The translations under genes and the position numbers were made by a program. This document shows positions 26,501 to 36,100 of a stretch of 64,000 bases of DNA, piece after piece. Position 1 is the first letter of the stretch. The number at the start of each line of letters is the position of its first letter. Origin of the DNA: Glandiceps talaboti (Eukaryota > Hemichordata > Enteropneusta > Spengelidae); NCBI RefSeq assembly GCF_964340395.1, contig NC_135556.1, positions 11,311,410 through 11,375,409 on the forward strand, given 5' to 3'. Under the pieces are notes generated by a model, which was given only the letters and a program-made list of their open reading frames with translations, had not been told where the DNA came from and did not search any database.

Positions 26501-29500
26501 TGAATTTATTGGTACAATTTATTGGTACATTTTCAAATCTTATATAAAAAATATTGATGTAAGTATTCTGTTGCTGTCTGTTTCTAAAGGAGGTCAGGTC
26601 ACAAAATGCTGACTTGCGGAATAATTCCGAGTTACGCAGAATCATTGAGGAAGAAGAGAGAAAGAAAATGGAAAGAGAGAATGCTGCCATGTTGACAGAT
26701 GAACTAGATAAAATGAAGGCAGATATAGCATATGAAAAGGCTGACCTCCAGGTGAGTAAACACTGTTTTCACCATTCTTTAGCTTTAGCAGCTTTGTGTG
26801 AAGATGGTTTGATGCTCATGCATTCGAGTTGCACAATGAATATTCATGAGAGATGTTCTACAGTGAAGGGTTGCAGGGTATAGGCACTTAGGACTCATGA
26901 ATATTCAGTGTGCAACTTGAATATATATTTCTGGTGACTCCCATAATGCAACAGCGCACAGCAAAGATACCTTATAAAGGCACAAGATCAACTTAATGAT
27001 TCTCTGAAATCGCAAGTAATTGTAGGTTAGGTAACATCATGAAATGACTCGTATCTTATGAAAATGTCTCTATTTCCTGGAGTGGCACTCACCTTTAAGG
27101 TAATAAAACTGACTATTAGTCATGAGGACTGAAAGGTAACAAGCTGTTGGTACTTAGTTGATCCAGTGTCTCTTATGACAGGTATATACAGCTACCCCCC
27201 TCTATCCATATCATTGAGTAACGTTATTCACAATCTGATTAAAATTCGATGTAGATGTCGGCTAATCGTGCATTGCTATCTTACCATCGTTATTTAGCTT
27301 GAATTGACCTTCGTAGTAGATGTTTACGCTTTTAGCCTGATCGCCTCCTCTAAACATCTACTACGAAGGTCAATTCAAGCTAAATAACGATGGTAAGATA
27401 GCAATGCACGATTAGCCGACATCTACATCGGATTTTAATCAGATTGCATTATTCATAAACTTCAAATTTCAATCGATCGTAAGGACTGACAAGTAGCTGT
27501 AACTCTGCAAAAGTGTTGGTCCTTACAGGAATCTGTTGGTCTTGGACTGACAAATCAGTGTCAATTTCGGACACTGGTGATGTTTGGTGTACATGGTCTA
27601 TATTGTATACTATGGTCCATTGATAGAGCATGTGTGATTTCTGTATGTAATGATTGATGTGTGGTTTGTAGTATTGGAAAGTGTGAGATATGTGCACCAT
27701 CATTTGACAGACTGGGTTGTTTCCTCTTCACTGACTGCTATCGTGATTACTACAGATGCAGTTAGTAAAGAGTAAATATTCCACCTGTATCAAACAACAA
27801 TGAGAAGGAATGCTGAAGAGACGTGATCATTTGGTTCAAATGAGTCTCAGAGTGGGATTCCTTGATCTCCATATCATTTAAGTCTTGTTCTGGGAACCGT
27901 GAGTATTGCATGATGATATGAGTGCAAAGATGTTGTTTGGTTGTTAACTACAATAAGTTCAGCAAGATATGGAGGGGGGTGAGACTAGAAAAGTGTAATA
28001 AGCTAATTGGCAACACACTCAACTAATTTGATATGTGGTTTATCTCCAATAGAGAAAGATGAAAGAGGATGGATTTAAATACTCCAATGAAGAAATTCTG
28101 AAGCGAGAGACAGAACTAATAGAGCTAAGAGCTGAGAGGACTGTTGTTACAATGCAGTTACAAACTCTGGATCAAGAGAAACAACAGCTAGGTAAAGATC
28201 TGGATGAAAGTCACAAACGTCACAAAGAAGAACTGGAAATACAAGAATTGCAGAATTTTCAGGTGGGTTTTATAGTGCTGGTGTAGATTTAGCTGATTGT
28301 CAGTCCTAGTGTATTGGTTAGCAATAGAATAGCAATGTGTCTTATTAGACCAAGACTCAGGTGGGGGGTGGGGGTGGGGGGGTTGAGTACTTTTGTAACA
28401 ATCAAAGTTTTTAAAATCTTCAAACTTTACCAGATGAAAACTTGTTCTTCCCAGGTCCTTTTAAAATGTTATGCTGAAATCAATTTCATTTGAGATTTTT
28501 CTGTGACTTAAGAAAATGAACAAGGACAATTAGAGAACTATTTTGATCACAAGAAGTTCTTCTGTAATTGTGTTTCAATTCATGGTAGGAGGCTATGTTG
28601 GAGTCGTGATGGTTCAATGGTTATAAGTGGCCAGCTTGGAATCTTCAGATTTCAAACCCTATTGCTGCCACTTATTTCTGAATGGCTAAAGTTCTTGGGC
28701 AAAATTTGAACCATGTTTGTGCCTTAAGTCAACCCAGCTGTATGTATAATAGGGGGACCTGGTAGGATAAAGGTTGCAGAGTGAATACTTTACTCTTGTG
28801 CGTTTTGTAAATTGTAATGGATTGTATGCTCCCCAAGACTAGGGAGTTATGAAGCATGAAAGGCTGTTGTGTCACTACAGATCCGTGCCAGGGGTAATAT
28901 TTGTAAAGCATTTTGAGCACAGAGTAGGAAACCACTATATTATAAAACCAATATTATTATTATTGTGACATCATTGAACATCTGTAGTAATTTACATCCC
29001 TGGATAAGAGTTCTCGTATAATTATATATATGAAATTCGTATAGGATATGTACTGTGTACTGAACAAACATGGTTAATGAACACTACAATTCTCACCAGT
29101 CTTCTTCTCTCATAAGCGTAGACGATAAGAACACGGCATTACACTTCAACTACCTGTGTAAGGTGTGATTTTAAGTTTGAATCCTTCACTTCTCTTTCCT
29201 CAATTTCATGTACATTTAATTATCACCTGTAGACTTTCCGAAATTATCGACAAGTGTTTGAAGAACAGAAAGCAGCTTTAGAGCAGAGATATAGAAGTTT
29301 ACTGGAAGAGTCCATCCAAGATGCTGCCTTTCTATCGACAAGGAACTCCGAGCTAATGCAAGAAAACCAGGCTTTAAAACAAGGTGGGTATTATCCAAGT
29401 CCTTGCACTGATTGATGTAGCCATGTCTATTTGCAGTATGTTTAAATGGTTTATTTCATTTAGACAAAATGTAACAAGAAATTGCAATCTTTCTATCTTA

Positions 29501-30044
29501 AAGTGTAGAATGTACAGTTTCTTATTGGTTTCTGTGTGGTTGTATCAAACAGAGCCAGTGAATGCTAACATACACAAAATATTGGCAAAAAAGCATATTT
29601 TGGCATAATAGCTACAGGTAGAAAGTGCTTTGTAGGCTATAATGATACGACATTAATATGGTTAATTTCTTTCTTTCTTGTCAGAGTTTATTGTCTTTAG
29701 ATCAGAATTCAGAATTGTACATTGAGGCTGAATTTCTGTGTCTGAAGGCATTGGTGAGGTGTTCTATATATATATCTTTTCTTCAACTATGTCTATTTTG
29801 TCAGGTGTACAGTATTTTGCTTCGTCGTGTTTTTGAAGAAGGGTTATCGCAGTATCCGTTCAAAACAAGCAATATCATGTTTTGACTAGCCATTAAGGCG
29901 TTGTTTTACTATTCATGCAGCACTAGACACTAATTTGTTTTTACTGTCTATGATTCATTCACAGAAATTGCTGAAATGAAAGACCAATTGTCTTTATCTG
30001 GAAAGCCCAGCAGACCCTCCTCTGCTTCACCAGCAAGGGCATAA
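13024..30044 (+). CDS. Kinesin heavy-chain-like motor protein, kinesin-3-like
   Basis: Microtubule motor. Exons: 13024-13026 (ATG only), 13643-13786, 14619-14666, 15155-15301, 16949-17026, 19373-19452, 19652-19771, 20709-20800, 21163-21193, 22424-22523, 23314-23451, 23787-23903, 24147-24251, 24521-24613, 25490-25586, 26303-26445, 26590-26751, 28053-28262, 29233-29383, 29965-30044 (stop TAA). All junctions are GT-AG and in phase, giving 712 codons. Motor domain is residues 1 to ~327: P-loop GQTGSGKS at 92-99, the switch I-type SRSH, switch II DLAGSE, then [18 protein letters not shown] and the neck side ending [16 protein letters not shown]. Residues ~330-700 are Glu/Lys-rich coiled coil ([43 protein letters not shown]). 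No FHA, PH or tail domain was seen. The segment between switch II and [14 protein letters not shown] is about a dozen residues short of other kinesins, so a small exon may be unplaced. [11 protein letters not shown] and SWDEKERL recall kinesin-3, but the subfamily is not settled. Confidence 0.92.
14403..14528. repeat. (TG)n microsatellite
   Basis: A long, slightly interrupted TG run in kinesin intron 2. A His/Thr-rich frame on the opposite strand is a by-product of this run, not a gene. Confidence 0.95.
16531..16885. repeat. Palindromic TIR element (family M3) in kinesin intron 4
   Basis: The left arm (about 16531-16672) and right arm (about 16752-16885) are inverted copies. Left 'agaaaccaataagaaact' and 'acattttgtctaaatgaaat' face right 'agtttcttattggtttct' and 'atttcatttagacgaaatgt'. 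The spacer holds 'gacatcaaatgcagacatc'. Half copies recur at 29410-29600 and 47640-48010. The whole would fold as a long hairpin; no coding frame was seen. Confidence 0.65.
17138..17357. repeat. Short TIR element candidate, ~220 bp
   Basis: It starts with AATGCACCTCGGAAA and ends with CCCTGAGGTGCATT, an inverted pair of about 13 bp, with no coding frame between. It lies in kinesin intron 5. Non-autonomous transposon by structure only; no second copy was noticed. Confidence 0.4.
17540..17760. repeat. Degenerate ~110-bp tandem repeat
   Basis: Three drifted units share 'agtatgtttgt' followed by 'tattg-tagggt-gaaa' and 'atg-aa-ca-atgttttgtg'-like blocks, in kinesin intron 5. Confidence 0.35.
21877..22150. 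repeat. TIR element family M2, kinesin intron 9
   Basis: The left end 'gccactctaggaaatagagg' plus 'cattttcataaa' is inverted at the right end as 'gaaaacgcttctatttcc' plus 'tggagtggtgttcacctttaa'. The interior has 'aaaggtgcaagatcaactt', which is repeated at about 26980. Related pieces: 26935-27110 (right half) and 30510-30640 (internally deleted). Non-coding, MITE-like. Confidence 0.6.
26150..26265. repeat. M1 element fragment near kinesin exon 16
   Basis: Shares 'cagcactcctagtggccaaa' and the end motif 'gctggaatatggtgtatt' with M1. It ends about 40 bases before the acceptor of the 26303-26445 exon, so it sits in the region where the branch point is expected. Confidence 0.5.
26935..27110. repeat. 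M2 element, right-half copy
   Basis: Matches 21990-22150: 'aaggcacaagatcaactta', 'tctctgaaatcgcaagtaat' and the terminal 'tttcctggagtggcactcac'. Located in kinesin intron 17, shortly before the foldback element at 27231. Confidence 0.55.
27231..27448. mobile_element. Foldback element: 96-bp inverted arms with 7-bp flanking repeat
   Basis: Arms 27231-27326 and 27351-27446 are reverse complements with one mismatch that I can see (a G/T wobble in the stem), around a 24-nt loop. TTATTCA occurs immediately outside the left arm (27224-27230) and again just outside the right arm (27449-27455), consistent with a 7-bp target-site duplication. It lies in kinesin intron 17 with no open frame. The near-perfect arms suggest a young insertion or a conserved RNA hairpin. 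Confidence 0.7.
28595..28975 (+). repeat. tRNA-headed SINE candidate, kinesin intron 18
   Basis: The head 'gatggttcaatggttataag' resembles a pol III A box and 'gatttcaaaccctatt' a decayed B box at tRNA-like spacing. The body has 'gtcaacccagctg', 'acctggtaggataaag', 'attgtatgctccccaag' and 'gatccgtgccaggggtaat', shared with the inverted copy at 2795-3105. It ends in an ATTATTATTATT tail. The head-body-tail order is that of a SINE. Confidence 0.6.
29410..29600. repeat. M3 element, half copy
   Basis: Shares 'tttatttcatttagacaaaa', 'aagaaattgcaatctt', 'cttaaagtgtagaatgt' and 'cagtttcttattggtttct' with the right arm of the palindrome at 16531-16885. Kinesin intron 19. Confidence 0.6.
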
Positions 30045-33000
30045 CATGCTGAATCATCGAAGTCTAGCCATGGTAATGAAGTGAAAACAATTCAAGGTTT
30101 TAATTCCAGTGAACCTCTCTTTGTGTGCTAGCTCTTTTGTAAATGGTACATTGACACATCTGATATACCATGGCAGGTGACCAGGGTAGAAATTCTTCAA
30201 ACTTTGTCTTTCTTTTGTAGCAGGTACTACAATCCGTCCCTATTCTAAAAGTCTTTTCAGGCAGTTGCAAAAAATGTCATTTTACAGTCCGTCCCTACAA
30301 ATGCTATTGTTCAAATCACATATTTAAAACTAGATTCATTAGCTCACGGATGATGATAGTGGTATGATATATATATATAAACATTGTAAATAGATATTTA
30401 CCATTGGGTGAGCATTACACATACTGTAAATAAGTCTGTACGGATGATAGCATTGTTACGTTTTTTGTATCATCTGTAAATTTCCAAAACTTTCCACTGC
30501 AGGAAGTAAAGGTATTTCACCTTTAGTGATTTTTGGTAATCACATATGATATGAAATCATAGAATAACTCTTCAGAACCAAACTTTTATGAAAATACCTT
30601 TATTTCCATAGGTGTTCTTCTCCTTTAACTTATTAATAAATAAAATTCCTTAATTTCAGAATCCAATATGGCCGCTGAATAGTGCGTAAATTTTTAGGGA
30701 AAATGAAAGATTTTAGATTTCTTTGAAAACAAGAATGATGACTACTGAAATTTCTTTTATTATTTCAAAAGGACAAAGAACAGGCTTTGATATGGAAAAA
30801 AATTAACAGATTTGAACATGTCAACTTTGATTTTCAGAGAAATTCACCTTTATGGTGCGTTTTACCTTACATTTCCTTTTTGATGGTATACTGTTATTAG
30901 TCTATTAAGCAACAGACAATACGCCATATTCCGGTTACTGAAGTTCTGGCCATTTCTCAGGTAATCACCACAAGAGGGCGCACCAGATTTGGCTAGGTCA
31001 GGGCTGAAATTTGTGTCGTGGCCACTGGTAGCATGAAGTAGTGAATGAAATGCATGTGTGTGGAAGAACACTGAAGTACTAGTAGTTAGGCATGTTTTAA
31101 CGTGGTAGTCGCTACTAAAATAGTATTGTGGGAACAACATAGAGAATGTGTGGTAACTTAGTGTCTGGTGTCTGCATGAATAGTAGAGTATTAATACTCG
31201 ACTACATGGCCCTCACTTCCTGCCCCCAAATGGCTTGTGAACAGCACTCCTTGTGGCCAAACCATGAAATATTTTATCTTTCCTATAACCGGAATATGCC
31301 GCATTGAGATAAACCTAAATAATCCAGAAAGGCTATTTGAATTCTTCATCTTGACTTTACATACTAGAGAAGTAAATACATAGTAAAGTGAAATAATAGT
31401 AACAATTTAAATGAAATAACAGCTTTCAGTATAATAAAGTTGGCTATGGCAATCAATCAATGTTAAGAAAACATGAAAAGTAATCACTTGAAATGTCATA
31501 AATGATCAAACTGTATTCATTATGTTGAAGTAAATGATCAGTATAATGCCATACATTTGCTCAAATTGTTAGGACTCACTATTAACAATCTTGAAGTTTG
31601 TGTTGCAAGCAACATCTTTCTTGAGATGTCTTGGAAATGAACTTGAGTTCCCAGTGTGCTTTCAGTATAAATCAATAATGTTGCTGTGACAAACTTACTT
31701 CAAAATGCATCTTTAGCAGAAGATGTAATCTATTTTAGGGAGCTTTCATTGATGGGGATGAGGGTGGGGGTTCAGCCCGGTTGGTTGTTGGGATGTTGCT
31801 GCAGTGGTTGGATGCAGACATCACAAAGTAATGCAAACTTTATAGATAGTATAATGTGTTCAAGCAAAATGTGACCCTCCCTTAACTCCCCCATACGACC
31901 CTCCTCCAAGAAGTGATTTGTAAAATCTAATCCCCCCCCACACCTGTAATTACTGAAGGCTCCCTTATTGACAATCCTCCAAACTGATAGTTAAAATCAG
32001 TTTTAAGAGAAGCATCCTTGTTTTATGAGATACTAGTAGACACCATTCACCATATTCAGTAAAAAATTTATAACACGTGTACATATAAAAATTATGACTT
32101 CAGATAAGAATTTTACAGTATTTTAAATGAACAGCAATGTACTTCAGAAGTTTTGTTCTAGGTTTTGGCATGAAATAAGTATTCAAGAATAATGTTCCAT
32201 TGTGTCATCTTCATAACAGGGTCTGTAGTTCAGAAGTTCATTCTTTTGATTTCTACCGTTTTCTGTAAAACATACTTCATGTATTTTACATTTAAATGTA
32301 TTTGTATAAAGTTATGTATTTTAGTATTTATTCATTTCTCTCGTCGTTAGGGTCTTTGCTTGAAAGACATTCTTTTATAAATCAGTAGTTACACGTGTGA
32401 AGGATGTACTTATGGAACTTTTGTTATGCCATAAAAATTACTGGTATAAAGGGTAAAAATATAAAAAAATGTTTGTTTCTGATGACTTCAGGAAATAGGA
32501 TAGATAACATTTTATTTTATTTTTACTTTTTTTTTATTACTTCGATGCAAAGATAAGATGCTCATTGGTCAATACTTCTGTAACAGTTGATGAGGTGTAA
32601 AAGAAGTAAATGAAGACAATTATGTGATTCAGAATACACAATATGCAGACTGTGCTGTTATAGGCTGAAATGACATTGTTTCTCTGATTTAAAAAAGTAA
32701 CCAAAGATACTTCGGCAATAACATCTACAGGGAAATAGTATATTGTCATCATTTTACCTTTTGCATACAAAAAATGTTTGGGTCTACAGCTGAAACTAGG
32801 GTCAGTCGGGTTATCAGAAATACACTATTGTTTATTTTGCCTATTGACGATAATATTTGTTACAATTTGATGTAATTTTTGTATATAAACATAGCCTATC
32901 TGTTATTATGAAATGATTTCAAAGAAATTGATTTATTTCTTTTTCACTTTTATGTAAGAGGAAATACTTTTGAATGCAATACTGTTCCAGACAAACCATA

Positions 33001-33063
33001 ATTTTCAAATACATTTACATATTAAAATATACATACTGATTGAAATTTTTTTATCTGTGTTAT
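30045..33063. other. 3' flank of the kinesin gene; no recognised gene
   Basis: Includes the kinesin 3' UTR, of unknown end (an AATAAA is present at 30635-30640), an M2 fragment at about 30510-30640 and a complete M1 element. Beyond 31310 I see only A+T-rich unique sequence up to the convergent end of UGT-A. Confidence 0.5.
30917..31306. mobile_element. Complete M1 TIR element (~390 bp, non-autonomous)
   Basis: The left terminus CAATACGCCATATTCCGG and the reverse complement of the right terminus, CAATGCGGCATATTCCGG, define TIRs of about 22 bp. The interior carries the 'agagggcgcaccagatttgg', 'gtagtcgctactaaaatagt', 'ggccctcacttcctg' and 'gtggccaaaccatgaaat' blocks used to recognise the partial copies at 2391, 6480, 7829 and 26150. 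There is no transposase frame. Confidence 0.7.
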
Positions 33064-33069
33064 TTTATT
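33064..33069 (-). terminator. Candidate polyadenylation signal of UGT-A
   Basis: AATAAA on the minus strand about 70 nt past the UGT-A stop codon. Position and hexamer fit; usage is inferred. Confidence 0.45.
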
Positions 33070-33139
33070 ACAATTTCATTCAAAATCCAAATATAACACT
33101 TCTTGTAACGAAATAATAGGATCAGCCTAAGAGAAGTTA

Positions 33140-36100
33140 TTATTCAGATTTTTCCTTCCCTACATTTCTACAACAAACTTGACAACATAGTCCTAACAGT
33201 TTCTGTAAAACATAGACTATCAAGCCAACGGCAAGTAATAAAACTAACATAACATCTAAAAGAAAATACTGGAATGTATTCAGTTGAAATGAAGCAGGAC
33301 GAAGATGTTGACCACCATGTTTAATAACATGTTCAATCCAGAAGGCTGTCGTCTCTGAGGGCGTCATTGGTGAATCTCTGTGAATTGCAGATAGTCTCAT
33401 AGCATTCTCTTTGTAGCTGTAAGATACGAAACGGTCAAATGGGAATCTCTTTTATTTTGGTTGTGGGATTCAGGTATAAATCCCTAAACGTTGTAACAAA
33501 TGTAATATCACATAAACGTACAACATGCATCATGTAAGTTTTCAAAGCAAGCAAACAAACAAACAGCCAAACAAACAAACAAACAAACAAACAAACAAAA
33601 TACAACACACAAAAAACAACCAACCAACAAAGGAACACACAAACTTAAACACGACTTACTTCAAATCAGACTTTCCAATCGAACTAATTTTTTGACTCCA
33701 GACATTGATCTCACATTATGCAAATTTATTTACTAAAATCATTCTTTTTCAAAAGTGATTATCATATTTACGCCAACACTGTTTTGAATTTGGAAAAGGA
33801 CTATAGTTTTCATAGGTAAGAGTATAGTACTTTTGACCTTCGCACCCACCAGGTAAATTACGTAACTATATATAGACGATGTAGGTTCACTATCATATCT
33901 CCACTTGTACTTGTGCCCTTCAATTCAATCGAAGTAGGGCATAATAATATGACCAATGTGTGGAATTTACTAAATTACGAATATGCCATAGGCAACATAT
34001 ATAATTAAACATTTAAAACTTCAAAAAAAGCAAAAACATACATATTACCTTTTGTCCTGTATCACTGTTGTAATTGCATTATAAATCTTGTCCTGCGTTA
34101 GTGTTCTGACATCTACTGTAAGACACATCCCCTTATCAACTAGTCGTGCAAAGTTATCATACTGATCACCATGTAGTGGAACTCCTACCATCGGTACGCC
34201 ATGATAAATGGCTTCATATACACCATTAATGCCACCGTGGCCTACGAAGGCTTTCGTTTTTGGGTGTCCTGTAGGGTTAGAAAGTTAATTCCGAGAGAGA
34301 TATTTCATCAAAATCACGATATCAATCTTATTACATTTGCCATTCTGCAGAAAGGCAATAAAAGACTGAGGTAAGAGATCATAAACTTTTATGAAAATGT
34401 ACATGGCGATCAGTGGCGAGTAGTTATTGGAATCCCTTTGAAGGGGTATCATGGACATTTGAGACATTTCCCTTTCAAATATATGATGGTAAAAGTATGT
34501 TTGTTGAAAACAAAACAATGTTTCAATCCTACCTAAGAGATCATTTTGAGGCAACCACTTCGCAAGCTTGGTATTTGATCCAACTCCAGGTGGGGAAGGA
34601 CCATCATATCGCATAATGACTTTCTGGGGAAGTCTAGCAAATGCTCTCACAAACATTTCAGCCTTGTCCATGTTAGATGCCAGGTTTATCAACGATCCCA
34701 ATGAAAACACAACAATCCCATTCTCAGCTGATTGGACATATTCATCAAATTCCTATCAAAGTAAGAGATATGTAATCAATTATATAATATTTATGTATAT
34801 CATGGTAATATCCAAATTCCTGCTAAAAGAAATACATCTAACTGTGATGTCACAATGGTAATATCCATTCACCATGACCACATCTATGACCATTTCTCAA
34901 ACTTAATATTCACCGATGCAGTATGTAAACAGTGGAATGACACCCTTTTCTACATTCAGTTAGTTGAATGACACCCTCTGCACTGTAAAAACAGTGGAAT
35001 GACAGCTGCCACTCTATAAAATAAGTGGAATGACAGCATTTCCAATGCTTCGGAACTGGAATGACAGCATTTACAGTGGGTAAACAGTGGAATGACACCC
35101 TTTTCTGCATTCAGTTAGTTGAATGACACCCTCTGCACTGTAAAACCAGTGGAATGACAGCAGCCACGCTATAAGATAAGTGGAATGACAGCATTTTTAA
35201 TGCTTTGAAACTGGAATGACAGTATTTCCAGTATGTAAACAGTGGAATGACACCCTTTTCTGCACTCATTTAGTTGAATGACACCCTCTGCACTATAAAA
35301 CAAATGGAATGACAATCGCCACTCTATAAAATAAGTGGAATGACAGCATTTGCAATGCTTTGGAACTGGAATGACAGCATTTCCAGTATGTACAGAGTTG
35401 AATGACACCCTTTTCTACATTCAGTTAGTTGAATGACACCCTCTGCACTGTAAAACCAGTAAAATCATGTTCAACTAACTGGATGTATAGAAAAGGGTGT
35501 GTCATTCCACTCTTTACATACTGGAAATGCTGTCAATGGTTTTTCGCCATTCGGGTTGTCATTCGTTTTTATAGGGTCACCCAAGCACACCATGTGGTGC
35601 AAACTGGACAATGATCGTGCGTGTCACGTATAAGGCATCAGATGTAATACATGTAGCTAACAAAATGTTCTTGTTTATTTATTTTTTTATTTATTTAATT
35701 TATTTAAAACACTGCATCCATAAATGGGTTTTCATGCAGATGTTAAAAAAAATATATAAAAATGTACAAAAAGCAGAACACATACAATGAAAACAGTAAG
35801 GTGGAAAATGAAATCTACAATGACACATAAAAAACACAAAGCTACTTGATTCTATTGTTTGCAACAATGGATGCCCTATATGCAAAAGATCTATTATGCA
35901 CATTTGGGATATTGGGTAATTGCTTCTAGTATTGTGCGAATGAATTGAAGAGTTTGTAGTCAATAGATCTGAAATATAGGATGGAACTTTGTTTCTGAGA
36001 CATTTGTTAACAAGTTTGTTGAAATGTTTATCGTGCCTTTCTTGAATTGTTGGCCAGTCTAACGAGATTCTAGCAGCAGTAACGTGATCAGATTTTTTCA

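Noticed and set aside
34910-35408. Two minus-strand open frames with similar repeated peptides
   Set aside because: They follow the 155-bp satellite; the similarity reflects the DNA repeat, and no start context or splice partners fit.
34915-35462. CRISPR-like regular spacing
   Set aside because: The spacers are themselves repeats (31-bp sub-period), and the surrounding DNA is a eukaryotic intron.
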